This document shows positions 17,563 through 28,708 of a DNA stretch of 64,000 bases, piece after piece. Source of the DNA: an uncultured Alcaligenaceae bacterium (GTDB lineage Bacteria > Pseudomonadota > Gammaproteobacteria > Burkholderiales > Burkholderiaceae_B); assembly GCA_937896225.1 (NCBI GenBank), contig CALBMZ010000063.1, positions 1-64,000 on the forward strand, in the 5' to 3' direction. The notes under the pieces are model-generated. The model was not told the origin of the DNA, searched no databases, and was given only the letters and a program-made list of their open reading frames with translations. The first letter of the stretch is position 1. Every line of letters begins with the position of its first letter. The position numbers and the translations under genes are program-made.

Positions 17563-18917
17563 CGAGCGGTTGGTACGCCAGCAGTTTTAGGCCAGAGCAC
17601 CCACATTTTGGTTTTCTGTTTCATGCGACCCGCTAATGCACCTGCCGCATCACCCGAACCCCAGTAAAAATCAGCCCTTGCTGGGCCCCGTATGGCCGTA
17701 CCCGTGTCTTGGGCAAACATCATGCGATTAAGGGGTTCGTTGGATGATGGCATCGTGGTGGACAAAAATACAGGCGAGCCCAACGGCACAAACGTCGGAT
17801 CAACCGCAATCGAACGGCGTGCGGCCAAGGAAATGGCGTAAGCCCCTTTAGGCCCTTGTGACGGGTCGATAATCGCTTCTTCACGGAAAAAAACCACTGC
17901 TGGGTTGGCATTGAGCATTTCTTGCACTCGACCCGGATTACGCTTGGCCCAAGCCCGAATATTTTGCATAGACGTTTGGGCTAATGCCAACTGACCTTGA
18001 TCAGAAAGCCATCTACCGATTGAAACGTAAGGGTGACCATTATGGTTAGCATAAGCTAGGCGAATCGTAGTGCCCGCACCTTGGCCGTCAGTTAGCAATA
18101 CGCGCCCAGAACCTTGCACTTGTAAGAAAAAGTTATCAACGGGGTCACTGACATAGACAATTGCGGGGGGTTGACGATTACTTTTCGATAGCTCTGCCCG
18201 ACTTTCATAAGGCACCACTCGATCACCCACAACCTTACCCCGCACCCGCTTACCTGCCATTTCAGGGTAAATGGCACCTAAATCAATTGTGAGCAAATCG
18301 ACTGGCACGGTATACAACGGCCACTGATTTGAGCCACTTTGTGCACGTGAACCTTTTACGATGGGTTCGTAATAGCCGGTTGCCGTACCGATGGCAACGG
18401 CACCACCGCTTTGAATACGCCAAGGCTGTAAATAAGTCTGAAAAAATTGTTTAACTTCGTTTGAGTCATTTGGGTTTGGCGCTTTAGATGAATCGCTTGC
18501 TGCCGCACAGACAGGTTGCCAAACTTTAGGTGTTGCGCGGGCTGGCGTCGTTAAACTACCCCCCGTTGGCCTCATTAAACCGCCACAATTCCTTAAAAAA
18601 ACGGCCCAGACGTTTCTCATGTCATCGTTTTGCCAGCCCGGAAGATCTGACCACCCTACCGCGACGTATTGACCTGCAAGTGACCGAGGTGCGCTATCTT
18701 GCATCGCACTTAATGCCGGAATTTTAGGCGTTTCAATCGGTACGGTTGGCTCTGCCAGCACTTCTGCTGCCGAAGGGGCGCCTGCAACTTGGTCGTCACC
18801 AGGGGGCGCACTGACGCAGCCAGACAACACCAGTAACAGTAAAGTACTGAGTGTCATACCGGCGCGCTTCACAGCACATAAACCATTCAAATTAAATCGA
18901 TAAGATGACAATTTCAT
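17559..18917 (-). CDS. mltA: Membrane-bound lytic murein transglycosylase A (lipoprotein)
   Basis: Lipobox LVLSGC at start 18917; GTATGYYEPIVKGSR, VDNFFLQVQGSGRVLL, AQDTGTAIRGPARADFYWGSGDAAG. Confidence 0.93.
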   Translation of the reverse strand: MKLSSYRFNLNGLCAVKRAGMTLSTLLLLVLSGCVSAPPGDDQVAGAPSAAEVLAEPTVPIETPKIPALSAMQDSAPRSLAGQYVAVGWSDLPGWQNDDMRNVWAVFLRNCGGLMRPTGGSLTTPARATPKVWQPVCAAASDSSKAPNPNDSNEVKQFFQTYLQPWRIQSGGAVAIGTATGYYEPIVKGSRAQSGSNQWPLYTVPVDLLTIDLGAIYPEMAGKRVRGKVVGDRVVPYESRAELSKSNRQPPAIVYVSDPVDNFFLQVQGSGRVLLTDGQGAGTTIRLAYANHNGHPYVSIGRWLSDQGQLALAQTSMQNIRAWAKRNPGRVQEMLNANPAVVFFREEAIIDPSQGPKGAYAISLAARRSIAVDPTFVPLGSPVFLSTTMPSSNEPLNRMMFAQDTGTAIRGPARADFYWGSGDAAGALAGRMKQKTKMWVLWPKTAGVPTAR

Positions 18918-18987
18918 TCCAAATTTTTGGGTTATGGCTAAACCATAAATAGCTTGATACCTAACTATTAGATAACAAACCAGACTA

Positions 18988-19362
18988 TCAATGCAATGTA
19001 CGCGGCATGGCCAACACAAATTCAGGAATATTGACATCAAAAGGCTCGCCATCATCACCCGCGCAATGGTAGACGCCACGCATACTGCCAACAGGTGTTG
19101 GCAGTGGACAGCCACTAGCATATTCAAAGGTCTCGCCTGGCGCCAGTAGCGGTTGCTGCCCCACCACACCTAGCCCCTTGACCTCTTGCTTCTTATTTTG
19201 GCCATCAACAATAACCCAGTGACGACTGATGACCTGTGCAGGTCTCTGACCCACGTTGGTAATGCGCACTTTGTAAGCAAATGCAAAGTGACTTTGCCCT
19301 GGATCAGACTGTTCAGGTACATATTGAGCTTCGACAACTACACTTAAATCAAAATTTTTCAC
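18988..19362 (-). CDS. apaG: ApaG domain protein
   Basis: AYKVRITNVGQRPAQVISRHWVIVDGQNKKQEVKGLGVVGQQPLLAPGETFEYASGCPL. Confidence 0.95.
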   Translation of the reverse strand: MKNFDLSVVVEAQYVPEQSDPGQSHFAFAYKVRITNVGQRPAQVISRHWVIVDGQNKKQEVKGLGVVGQQPLLAPGETFEYASGCPLPTPVGSMRGVYHCAGDDGEPFDVNIPEFVLAMPRTLH

Positions 19363-19451
19363 AAAAGATTCCCGCTAATTGAGGCTTAGACCGACAAATT
19401 ACGCCAATCACTGTAATAATAGATTGTCATTTGAAGCGATTTTTAAACATC

Positions 19452-20162
19452 ATGCCAGAAACTATTGCATTACCTAGCGCCCGTATCGCCCCCAGCATTT
19501 TATCTGCAGACTTCGCTCGCTTGGGCGAAGAGGTCAGACGAGTCACTGCAGACGGTGCTGACTGGATTCATTTTGACGTAATGGACAACCATTATGTTCC
19601 CAATTTAACCATAGGCCCCATGGTGTGTGAGGCTATTCGCCCACACGTTGATATACCGATTGACGTCCATCTAATGGTTGAACCCGTCGATGCGTTGGCC
19701 AGCATGTTTGCCAAAGCAGGGGCCAACATTATTACCTTTCACCCCGAAGCGTCGCGTCACGTTGACCGCACGCTATCGCTCATTCGTGAGTCTGGGTGCA
19801 AGGCCGGGCTAGTCTTTAACCCCGCCACGCCGCTTGATTGGCTCGACCATGTGATGGACAAAATCGATGTTATTTTGTTGATGTCAGTTAACCCCGGGTT
19901 TGGCGGTCAAAGCTTTATTCCCGAAACGCTCAACAAGTTAAAAGCAGCCAGAAAGCGTATCAACACGCATTTGCAGCGAACAGGTCACATCATCAGCCTA
20001 GAGGTTGATGGGGGTGTCAAAGTTGACAATATCAAAGCCATACGCCAGGCTGGCGCTGACACCTTTGTTGCTGGTTCGGCTATTTTTAGTAAACCTAACT
20101 ATGCTGAAGTGATGGGGCAAATGCGCGATCAAATTATGCTTGCCGACACTTCAGCTGATTGA
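19452..20162 (+). CDS. rpe: Ribulose-phosphate 3-epimerase
   Basis: [61 protein letters not shown]. Start set to ATG 19452. Confidence 0.96.
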   Translation: MPETIALPSARIAPSILSADFARLGEEVRRVTADGADWIHFDVMDNHYVPNLTIGPMVCEAIRPHVDIPIDVHLMVEPVDALASMFAKAGANIITFHPEASRHVDRTLSLIRESGCKAGLVFNPATPLDWLDHVMDKIDVILLMSVNPGFGGQSFIPETLNKLKAARKRINTHLQRTGHIISLEVDGGVKVDNIKAIRQAGADTFVAGSAIFSKPNYAEVMGQMRDQIMLADTSAD

Positions 20163-20171
20163 TGACACCCC

Positions 20172-21701
20172 ATGACTGAAATTGAATTTAATGCGCTTGC
20201 CGCGCAAGGTTTTAATCGTATTCCGTTGGTATCGGAAACCTATGCCGACCTCGACACACCGCTGGCCATTTATTTAAAATTGGCACATGCTACCCCACAA
20301 GTTGGCAAATACAGTTGTTTACTTGAGTCAGTGGTCGGGGGTGAAAGGTTTGGCCGATATTCTTTTATCGGTTTACCTGCGCGCACCATCGTACGTTCAC
20401 GCGGCAATTTAATTGAGGTGCTCACTGACGACCGTGTGGTTGAAACACACGAGGGTGACCCCTTAACGTTTATTTCTGACTACCAAGCACGCTTCAAAGT
20501 GGCACTCAGAGCAGGTATGCCGCGTTTTGCAGGTGGCTTAGCAGGCTACTTTGGCTACGATTTGGTCAGACATATTGAGCCGCGATTGGGGCCCGCACCC
20601 AATGCTTATCCAGACGGCATGGGTGAAGGCCCACCTGACTTGTTATTACTTCATGTTGACGAGCTGGTCATCGTTGATAACGTTGCAGGCCGCACTTATT
20701 TGATGGTCTATGCAGACCCTAAAACACCAGAAGCCTATTCAAAAGCGCAAAACCGTCTGAAAGAATTAAGAATCAAACTGCGTAAACCTGTTGACATACC
20801 TTACAGCCATGCCAGTATGCCCACAGAAGAAATTCGGTCATTTGCGAAAGCTGACTATTTAAAAGCGGTGCGTCAAGCAAAAGCCTATATTGAAGCGGGC
20901 GATTTAATGCAGGTTCAAATTGGCCAGGTCATTGCCAAACCCTTCAGCGACTCACCTGTTTCACTGTATCGTGCCTTGCGCTCACTGAACCCATCACCTT
21001 ATATGTACTACTGGAATTTTGGTGATTTTCAAGTAGTTGGAGCATCACCTGAAATTTTAGTACGTCAAGAAAAGGTATCCACCACAGCCACCATTGATGC
21101 GCTTGAAACAGAAGTGACCATCAGACCCTTGGCGGGTACGCGTAAGCGCGGCAGCACACCTGAAGAAGACGCGGCTCTGGCAGCAGAGTTACAAGCCGAC
21201 CCCAAAGAGTGCGCTGAACACGTCATGCTAATTGATTTAGCACGAAATGACGTCGGGCGTGTCGCCAAAACGGGAAGTGTCAAAGTAACTGACACCATGG
21301 TGATTGAACGTTATTCGCACGTCATGCATTTGGTTTCAAATGTCACGGGTCGTTTAGCACCCAACATGACCAATATGGATGTTTTACGTGCCACGTTTCC
21401 GGCGGGTACGCTGACTGGTGCACCAAAAGTGCGTGCTATGGAAATGATTGACGAGCTCGAACCAGTACGCCGCGGCATATACGGGGGCGCAGCAGGGTAT
21501 TTAAGTTACGGTGGCGAGATGGACGTCGCCATTGCCATTCGTACCGGCATTGTTAAAGACGGCATGCTTTATGTACAAGCGGCCGCAGGCATTGTGGCTG
21601 ACTCAGACCCAGAAAAAGAATGGCTTGAAACAGAAGCCAAAGCACGTGCGGTATTGCGTGCGGCCGAACAAGTTCAAAGTGGCCTAGACGACCCAATTTA
21701 A
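20172..21701 (+). CDS. trpE: Anthranilate synthase component I
   Basis: SCLLESVVGGERFGRYSFIG, MQVQIGQVI, NPSPYMYYWNFGDFQVVGASPEILVR, RPLAGTRKRG, FPAGTLTGAPKVRAMEMIDELEP. Confidence 0.97.
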   Translation: MTEIEFNALAAQGFNRIPLVSETYADLDTPLAIYLKLAHATPQVGKYSCLLESVVGGERFGRYSFIGLPARTIVRSRGNLIEVLTDDRVVETHEGDPLTFISDYQARFKVALRAGMPRFAGGLAGYFGYDLVRHIEPRLGPAPNAYPDGMGEGPPDLLLLHVDELVIVDNVAGRTYLMVYADPKTPEAYSKAQNRLKELRIKLRKPVDIPYSHASMPTEEIRSFAKADYLKAVRQAKAYIEAGDLMQVQIGQVIAKPFSDSPVSLYRALRSLNPSPYMYYWNFGDFQVVGASPEILVRQEKVSTTATIDALETEVTIRPLAGTRKRGSTPEEDAALAAELQADPKECAEHVMLIDLARNDVGRVAKTGSVKVTDTMVIERYSHVMHLVSNVTGRLAPNMTNMDVLRATFPAGTLTGAPKVRAMEMIDELEPVRRGIYGGAAGYLSYGGEMDVAIAIRTGIVKDGMLYVQAAAGIVADSDPEKEWLETEAKARAVLRAAEQVQSGLDDPI

Positions 21702-21739
21702 ATCGCTCTTGGTCGTTCTCAGTCGTGTCGTAGACGACT

Positions 21740-22885
21740 CTAAAGTGCTTTAAGGGTGCGTGCAATGACTAATCGTTGCACCTCGCTGGTCCCTTCGTAT
21801 ATTTGGGTGATGCGCGCGTCGCGATAGTAACGTTCCACGGGGTAATCTTCTAGGTAACCATAGCCACCAAAAATCTGTATGGCTTTGGTACAAACCCGCT
21901 CTGACATTTCAGAGGCAAATAATTTAGCCTGCGATGCCTCTGATAAGCAGGGTTGGCCCGCTTGACGCATGCTAGCAGCTTGCAAAATGAGTAAGCGAGC
22001 TGCATTGATATCAACCTGCATATCAGCAAGCATGTTGGCAATACTTTGGTGTTCAATAATAGCCACACCAAACTGCACTCGCTCTTTGGCGTATTGCAAT
22101 GCCGAGTCAAATGCGGCGCGTGCAATACCAAGTGCTTGAGCGCCAATGCCAATGCGCCCCCCTTCTAAATTTGACAATGCAATCGCTAAGCCTTTACCAC
22201 GCGGACCCAACATATTTTCTTCGGGAATGGTGCAATTTTCAAAGGTAAGGGCGCACGTATCAGAGGCACGAATACCGAGCTTCTTTTCAACCCGATTCAC
22301 AATAAAACCCGGCGTATCGGTGGGAACTAAAAAGGCTGAAATACCTTTCTTACCTAAATCAGGGTCAGTCACTGCAAACACAATGGCAAGTTTGGCTCGC
22401 TTGCCGTTACTGATAAATTGTTTAGAGCCATTTAAAACCCACTTGCCCTCTTTAAGTTCGGCGCGCGTTTTAAGATTGTTGGCTTCTGAACCAGCCTGCG
22501 GCTCAGTCAAACAAAAACAACCAATCGCCTCACCCGTTGCCAAGGCTTTGAGCCAAGTTTGTTTTTGTTGGTCGTTGCCGAAATTTTGAATTGGGCCGCA
22601 ACCCACTGAGTTATGTACACTCATGATGCAACCAACCGCACCACTGCCGGCTGAAATTTCCTCAACGGCTAAGGCGTAGGAAATGTAATCAACGTTAGCC
22701 CCGCCCCACTCTTCAGGCACAATCATGCCCATTAAACCTAACTGCCCCATTTGGGCGATCACCTCATCGTCAACCCAACCCGCCTCATCCCACTTTTCAC
22801 CGTGTGGTGCGAGTTCGTTTTGAGCAAAATCACGTGCCATATCGCGAATCATGATTTGCTCTTCAGTTAAGGTATGAAATGACAT
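21740..22885 (-). CDS. Acyl-CoA dehydrogenase (short/branched-chain type; isobutyryl-CoA dehydrogenase candidate)
   Basis: [75 protein letters not shown]. Confidence 0.93.
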   Translation of the reverse strand: MSFHTLTEEQIMIRDMARDFAQNELAPHGEKWDEAGWVDDEVIAQMGQLGLMGMIVPEEWGGANVDYISYALAVEEISAGSGAVGCIMSVHNSVGCGPIQNFGNDQQKQTWLKALATGEAIGCFCLTEPQAGSEANNLKTRAELKEGKWVLNGSKQFISNGKRAKLAIVFAVTDPDLGKKGISAFLVPTDTPGFIVNRVEKKLGIRASDTCALTFENCTIPEENMLGPRGKGLAIALSNLEGGRIGIGAQALGIARAAFDSALQYAKERVQFGVAIIEHQSIANMLADMQVDINAARLLILQAASMRQAGQPCLSEASQAKLFASEMSERVCTKAIQIFGGYGYLEDYPVERYYRDARITQIYEGTSEVQRLVIARTLKAL

Positions 22886-22894
22886 GTTTATTTC

Positions 22895-23821
22895 CTATTT
22901 TGCTTTACCGAGCATTTGAATGATGGCTGAAAAATCAAGCCCACCATGCCCTTGGTTGCTAAAGGTTTGATAAAGCTGCTGCGCTAATGCGCCCATCGGT
23001 ACCGCTTGTTTAACGCTTTTAGCCGCAGCCGTTGCCAAGCCCACATCTTTAAGCATCAAGTCAGCCCCAAAGCCACCCGTGTAGCCACGCGCAGAAGGTG
23101 CCGTGTCAATCACACCGGGATAAGGGTTGTAGACGTCAGAGCTCCAGCAACGACCACTTGAGGTGTTAATCACACCCGCTAAGACTTTAGGGTCCATTCC
23201 GAGCGAGACGCCCAGCGACATCGCTTCAGCTGTGCCAATCATTGAAATCGCCAGCAACATATTGTTGGCCACTTTGGCAACTTGGCCATTACCGTTGCCA
23301 CCACAATGAACAATGTTTTTACCCATTGCCTGCAATATAGGTTTAGCTTGTTCAAATGCGGCTTCGTCACCCCCAACCATAAAGGTTAAAGTGCCTGCTT
23401 GCGCCCCACCCGTGCCACCTGAAACAGGTGCGTCGACCATGCTGTAGCCCTTCTCATAGGCCGCCTGGGCGACTTCACGCGCAGTTTGCGGGTCAATCGT
23501 CGAGGCATCAATCAACAGGCAGGCTGCCGCTAAATTTGCAAGCACACCCGCGTCACCTAAATAAACTGAACGCACATGCTGGGGCTCGGGCACCATGGTG
23601 ATGATGGCATCAAGCGCTTGGTTGGTTTGTGAGCTTGAGTCACCACCTTGCGCTAGGCTTTTGATATTTGGGGAGGCGCTCACCTGAGTAGGGTGTTGTG
23701 CTACTAGGGCTTGAACTAATTTTTCAACCACATCAAAGACAACCAAATGATGGCCTGCTTTAACCAAATTACTTGCCATGGGCAAACCCATATTACCTAA
23801 ACCAATAAAACCTATTCGCAT
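22895..23821 (-). CDS. mmsB: 3-hydroxyisobutyrate dehydrogenase
   Basis: RIGFIGLGNMGLPMASNLVKAGH, DAPVSGGTGGAQAGTLTFMVGG, KVANNMLLAISMIGTAEAM; neighbour of mmsA. Confidence 0.93.
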   Translation of the reverse strand: MRIGFIGLGNMGLPMASNLVKAGHHLVVFDVVEKLVQALVAQHPTQVSASPNIKSLAQGGDSSSQTNQALDAIITMVPEPQHVRSVYLGDAGVLANLAAACLLIDASTIDPQTAREVAQAAYEKGYSMVDAPVSGGTGGAQAGTLTFMVGGDEAAFEQAKPILQAMGKNIVHCGGNGNGQVAKVANNMLLAISMIGTAEAMSLGVSLGMDPKVLAGVINTSSGRCWSSDVYNPYPGVIDTAPSARGYTGGFGADLMLKDVGLATAAAKSVKQAVPMGALAQQLYQTFSNQGHGGLDFSAIIQMLGKAK

Positions 23822-23917
23822 GATGAGATGCCTTTTAATCTGTAGACCAGTTAATTAGTCAGCCCACGCGTACAACATAGACATAAAGAAAAACACGCAT
23901 GGGCCACTACTCAATCA

Positions 23918-24694
23918 TTATTTATTTTTAAAAACAGGTGGTCTTTTTTCTGCAAAAGCCGACATGCCTTCTTTTTGATCTTCAGTCGAAAATGTTGAGT
24001 GGAACATGCGACGCTCAAAATGAATGCCTTCACGTAACGTTGTTTCATAAGCCATGTTAACGGCCTCTTTGGCCATCATCAACATGGGCAGAGAAAACGT
24101 TGCCATTTTGTTTGCCGTTGCCAGCGCATCTTCCATCAGCTTATCGACTGGCACCACGCGTGTCACCAAACCACTGCGCTCGGCCTCTTGCGCGTCCATC
24201 ATGCGGCCAGTCAAGGCCATTTCCATAGCTTTTGATTTGCCAACATAACGCGTGAGGCGTTGAGTACCACCTGCGCCTGGTATGGTGCCAATGGTGATTT
24301 CTGGTTGGCCAAACTTTGCGTTGTCAGCAGCAATGATCATGTCGCACATCATCGCCAACTCACACCCGCCACCCAATGCGTAACCGGCAACAGCTGCAAT
24401 AATGGGTTTACGGCAAGTCGTGACACGTTCCCACGTTTTGGTAACGAAGTCGGCTTGATAAACATCCATGTAGGACCAGTCTTTCATAGCTTTAATGTCA
24501 GCACCCGCGGCAAATGCTTTTTCACTTCCAGTCAAAACAATAGCAGCGATGCTGTCATCGGCTTCAAGTTGATCGAGTGCGTGCATCAACTCAAGCGTGA
24601 GATCAGGGCTTAACGCATTCAGTGCTTTAGGACGATTGAGTGTGATCAAGCCTACTTTACCGTGGGTTTCTAACAAAATATATTCATAGGTCAT
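23918..24694 (-). CDS. Enoyl-CoA hydratase
   Basis: [63 protein letters not shown]. Confidence 0.94.
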   Translation of the reverse strand: MTYEYILLETHGKVGLITLNRPKALNALSPDLTLELMHALDQLEADDSIAAIVLTGSEKAFAAGADIKAMKDWSYMDVYQADFVTKTWERVTTCRKPIIAAVAGYALGGGCELAMMCDMIIAADNAKFGQPEITIGTIPGAGGTQRLTRYVGKSKAMEMALTGRMMDAQEAERSGLVTRVVPVDKLMEDALATANKMATFSLPMLMMAKEAVNMAYETTLREGIHFERRMFHSTFSTEDQKEGMSAFAEKRPPVFKNK

Positions 24695-24756
24695 TTTTTA
24701 TCTCCGAAACAGTTAAGTCCAACCCATATGGTGAATGGCTTGGGTAAAAAAAACGA

Positions 24757-26280
24757 TTATTTCAAGCTGATGGTCGTGTTGACGCTCGTTTGAGTTGTTG
24801 AATCTTCAAACCAGCGCTCAGTCACCGTTTTAGTTTGTGTATAAAACGCAATGACTTGTTTACCAAAAGGGCCTAGGTCACCCAACTTAGAAGCACGTGA
24901 ACCCGTAAAAGAGAACATCGGTACAGGCACGGGAATAGGAACATTAATACCGATTTGACCAACATCGATATCTTCTTTAAATTTACGTGCAGCCGCACCA
25001 GATTGCGTAAAAATAGCTGTACCGTTGCCATTGGGGTTGGCGTTAGTGATGGCAATCGCTTCTTCTAACGTGTCGGCATACATAATGCACAAGACCGGCC
25101 CAAAAATCTCTTGGTCATAAATAGACATGCCAGGTTTCACCCCCGAGAAAATGGTTGGGCCAACGAAGTTACCCTTGTCGTAACCGGGCACTTTGATTTG
25201 ACGTCCATCTAAATCTAAGGTCGCGCCTTCTTGTGTGCCACGGTCAATAAAGCCCGTGACACGCTTGAGTGCGTCGGGCGAAACCAAAGGCCCAAGGTCA
25301 GCGCCAGCCTCTACACCCGCACTGACTTTTAAGGTCTTGGCTTTTGCAACCAAGTCAGGTACCCACTTGGCTGACTCACCCACCATAATGGCCACTGAAA
25401 TAGCCATACAGCGCTGACCTGCAGCACCAAACGCGGCGCCTGCCAAGCTATTCAAGGTTTGATCTTTTTGTGCGTCAGGCATGATCACAGCGTGATTTTT
25501 AGCGCCCATCATGCACTGCACGCGCTTACCGGCTAAAGATGCACGGTTGTAAACGTGTGTACCCACACGGGTCGAACCCACAAATGAAATCGCTTTAATG
25601 GTGGGGTGATCACAAATCGCATTTACAACCTCTTCGCCACCGTGCACGACATTTAAAACACCAGGGGGTACACCCGCTTCGGTCGCCAACTCAACTAAAC
25701 GCATCGTGACCATGGGGTCTTGCTCTGAGGGCTTCAGTACAAAAGTGTTGCCTGTTGCAATAGCCATGGGGAACATCCATAACGGAATCATGGCTGGGAA
25801 GTTGAACGGCGTAATGCCGGCACAAACGCCTAAGGGTTGCAAGATTGTGAACGTATCTACACCGTTGGCTACATTATTGGCTAACTCACCCAGCTGCAAA
25901 TTGCCAATGCCCGCCGCATGCTCAACAACCTCGAGCCCGCGAAAGACATCACCCTCAGCATCAGCTAAGGTTTTACCTTGCTCAGTTGTCAAAAGTAATG
26001 CCAGCTCTTTCATATGTTTACGAATGAGTTCTTGATACTTTAAAAAAATACGAGCTCGTGCACCAATAGGGGTTTTGCGCCAGGTTGCAAAGGCACGCGC
26101 CGAACTCGCTACAGCTGCTTCCACCTCGTCTGGTGTAGCAAAGGGCACACGCCCAATCACTTCTTGAGTCGCTGGGTTAACAAGGCTGCGCCAATGATCG
26201 GTTTTAGACATCACCATTTTGCCATCGATGAAGAGGGAAATGGCGGGGGCTAACTCTGTAGCATCTGCAACGTTGGTCAT
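24757..26280 (-). CDS. mmsA: CoA-acylating methylmalonate-semialdehyde dehydrogenase
   Basis: [94 protein letters not shown]. Confidence 0.95.
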   Translation of the reverse strand: MTNVADATELAPAISLFIDGKMVMSKTDHWRSLVNPATQEVIGRVPFATPDEVEAAVASSARAFATWRKTPIGARARIFLKYQELIRKHMKELALLLTTEQGKTLADAEGDVFRGLEVVEHAAGIGNLQLGELANNVANGVDTFTILQPLGVCAGITPFNFPAMIPLWMFPMAIATGNTFVLKPSEQDPMVTMRLVELATEAGVPPGVLNVVHGGEEVVNAICDHPTIKAISFVGSTRVGTHVYNRASLAGKRVQCMMGAKNHAVIMPDAQKDQTLNSLAGAAFGAAGQRCMAISVAIMVGESAKWVPDLVAKAKTLKVSAGVEAGADLGPLVSPDALKRVTGFIDRGTQEGATLDLDGRQIKVPGYDKGNFVGPTIFSGVKPGMSIYDQEIFGPVLCIMYADTLEEAIAITNANPNGNGTAIFTQSGAAARKFKEDIDVGQIGINVPIPVPVPMFSFTGSRASKLGDLGPFGKQVIAFYTQTKTVTERWFEDSTTQTSVNTTISLK

Positions 26281-26418
26281 GATATTTCCTTATGTTTATT
26301 TATCATTTACACCTGCCTTTAACTTTTTTAAAGAGAGCTCACTTAGTTTAGCCTTCCATTATCAACTTAAATATGACAAAAGCATTGGCACTATCTTGGC
26401 ATAAGGGCTTCCCCTTAA

Positions 26419-26436
26419 TTGTCAATTAAATGACAA
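26419..26436. promoter_or_regulatory. Palindrome TTGTCAATTAAATGACAA (TTGTC-N8-GACAA) between mmsA and the substrate-binding protein gene
   Basis: Read directly; nearly identical to 39723-39740. Confidence 0.6.
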
Positions 26437-26538
26437 CTCTACAATTTTAATAGAGACTATGCTCGTCAACAGGGTGGGCAAAATGACCTATTCAAAGCAA
26501 TCTCAACAAAAAAACCCGAACGGGCTAGGAGAGACAAA

Positions 26539-27867
26539 ATGATTAGACTTAAAAAAACTTGGCAGGCGCTGTGCCTGTCTTCACTGACGTTACTAGGGGC
26601 TGCTGTCGCAACCCCTGCTGTCGCGGCAGACCAGTTCATTGCCATACCATCTTTTAGAGTTGGGCCCTATGGCACAAATGGTCAATCTTTTTACGGTGGT
26701 TTTATTGACTACTTGACCTATGTCAACATGAAAGACGGTGGTGTCAATGGTGTGAAATTTTCCTGGGAAGAGTGTGAGACGGAATACAACACAGCCAAAG
26801 GCGTGGAATGTTATGAACGCTTAAAAGCCAATGCGGGTCCTTCAAAAGGCACCGCCTTGCACGTGATGTCAACAGGCATTTCATATGGCGTTTTGGAAAA
26901 AACCCAAAACGACAAAGTACCGCTCATCATGATGGGTTATGGTCGGACTGATGCAGTAGATGGGTCAGTATTCCCATATGCATTCCCTCTGGTCACGACA
27001 TACCCCATGCAAGCATCTGCCATTCTTAAGTTTTTAGCTCAAAAGAATAAGGGTTCGCTCGCAGGGAAAAAAATCGTGTTCTTGTATCATGATTCAGCCT
27101 ACGGTAAAGAAGCGCTGGTTACTTTAAACGCAGAAGCCAAGCAACAAAAATTTCAATTAGTTGAAGTGCCTGTTGCCCCACCAGGCAACGAGCAGGGAGC
27201 TCAATGGCTCAAGATCCGTCAAGAAAAGCCTGACTATGTCGTTTTCTGGGGTTGGGGCGTGATGAATCAAACAGCACTTAAAGCAGCACAAAAAGTAGGC
27301 TTTCCACGTGACCGCATCATTGGTAACTGGTGGACGGGCTCAGAAGAAGACGTCATTCCTGCAGGCGCTGCTGCCAAGGGCTTTATGAGCGCCACTTGGA
27401 ACGTCAGCGGCAAAGATGTACCGTTAATCAAAGACATTGAAAAAGTCGTTTATGGCGCTGACAAAGGCAATATGCGCGACCCCGCAAAAGTCGGTACGAT
27501 TCTGTATAACCGGGGCGTATCTGCTGCCGTGATTACAGTTGAAGCCGTTCGTATTGCTCAAAACAAGTATGGTATTGGCAAGGTGATGACGGGTTCTCAA
27601 ATGCGCTGGGCTTTTGAAAACATTGATTTGACCAATGCTCGTTTGGTTAAATTAGGTGCAACTGGTCTTTTACCTGAAATTAAAACCTCATGCGAAAACC
27701 ACGAAGGGTCTGGCAAAATTAGGGTCCAACAGTGGAATGGTACAAAATGGGTCATGATTTCAGATTGGATTGAAGGCAATAAAGGGATGATTCACCCCAT
27801 GATTAAGAAATCTGCAGCCAAGTATGCCAAAGAAAAAGGCATTACCCCAGGTTGTATGCAAGACTAA
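26539..27867 (+). CDS. LivK-type ABC transporter substrate-binding protein
   Basis: Signal peptide ...ATPAVAADQF; periplasmic type-1 binding fold (FSWEECETEYNTAKGVECYERLKA; LAGKKIVFLYHDSAYGKEAL). Confidence 0.9.
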   Translation: MIRLKKTWQALCLSSLTLLGAAVATPAVAADQFIAIPSFRVGPYGTNGQSFYGGFIDYLTYVNMKDGGVNGVKFSWEECETEYNTAKGVECYERLKANAGPSKGTALHVMSTGISYGVLEKTQNDKVPLIMMGYGRTDAVDGSVFPYAFPLVTTYPMQASAILKFLAQKNKGSLAGKKIVFLYHDSAYGKEALVTLNAEAKQQKFQLVEVPVAPPGNEQGAQWLKIRQEKPDYVVFWGWGVMNQTALKAAQKVGFPRDRIIGNWWTGSEEDVIPAGAAAKGFMSATWNVSGKDVPLIKDIEKVVYGADKGNMRDPAKVGTILYNRGVSAAVITVEAVRIAQNKYGIGKVMTGSQMRWAFENIDLTNARLVKLGATGLLPEIKTSCENHEGSGKIRVQQWNGTKWVMISDWIEGNKGMIHPMIKKSAAKYAKEKGITPGCMQD

Positions 27868-27885
27868 TTCAGGAACCCTTTGCAT

Positions 27886-28701
27886 ATGACATCGCCCTTA
27901 TTAGCAGTCAACAATATTGAAGTCATCTACGATCACGTCATTCTCGTGCTCAAAGGGGTTTCACTTGAAGTGCCAAAAGGTAAAGTGGTTGCGTTGCTCG
28001 GTGCCAATGGCGCGGGCAAATCAACCACCTTGAAGGCAATTTCTAACTTATTGGCTGCCGAGCGGGGTGATGTCACCAAAGGTAATATTTTGTACAAAGG
28101 CGACCGTATCGACAAACTATCACCCAATGCCTTGGTCACACGCGGAGTCATACAGGTGATGGAAGGTAGACACTGCTTTGCCCATTTATCAATTGAAGAC
28201 AATCTATTAACCGGTGCTTACACACGCCGTGCAAGTCGCACCGAAATCAATCAAGATTTAGAAAAAATATATGACTTCTTTCCACGTTTAAAAATGCGAC
28301 GCAAATCACAAGCAGCCTACACATCAGGTGGCGAACAACAAATGTGTGCGATCGGTCGCGCCATGATGGCTCGCCCTGAAATGATTTTGCTAGATGAACC
28401 CTCGATGGGCTTGGCCCCCCAAATCGTTGAAGAAGTTTTCGAAATTGTGAAAGACTTGAATCAGCGTGAGCAAGTGAGTTTTTTGCTAGCTGAACAAAAC
28501 ACCATGGTGGCTTTACGCTACTGCGACTATGGTTACATTTTAGAAAACGGCCGTATTGTCATGGACGGTGCCGCCCAAGATCTTCGTGATAACGAAGACG
28601 TCAAAGAATTTTATTTAGGCATTTCAACGAATGATGATGCACAACGTAAATCATTCAAAGATGTTAAATCATATCGACGTCGGAAGCGTTGGTTATCGTG
28701 A
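27886..28701 (+). CDS. LivF-type ABC transporter ATP-binding protein
   Basis: Walker A GANGAGKST, TSGGEQQMCAIGRAMMARPEMILLDEPSMGLAPQIVEEVF. ATG 27886. Confidence 0.93.
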   Translation: MTSPLLAVNNIEVIYDHVILVLKGVSLEVPKGKVVALLGANGAGKSTTLKAISNLLAAERGDVTKGNILYKGDRIDKLSPNALVTRGVIQVMEGRHCFAHLSIEDNLLTGAYTRRASRTEINQDLEKIYDFFPRLKMRRKSQAAYTSGGEQQMCAIGRAMMARPEMILLDEPSMGLAPQIVEEVFEIVKDLNQREQVSFLLAEQNTMVALRYCDYGYILENGRIVMDGAAQDLRDNEDVKEFYLGISTNDDAQRKSFKDVKSYRRRKRWLS

Positions 28702-28708
28702 GTGCAAC

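Noticed and set aside
18918-19169. N-terminal extension of the mltA ORF
   Set aside because: Not lipoprotein-like and overlaps apaG; the lipobox start at 18917 is preferred.
21702-21739. Mobile element ends at the left edge of the catabolic block
   Set aside because: No repeated sequence was found in common with the right edge (44637-44717), and no integrase or transposase lies in the block.
22146-22589. 147-aa plus-strand ORF inside the acyl-CoA dehydrogenase
   Set aside because: Antisense to a clear conserved gene; composition reflects codon bias.
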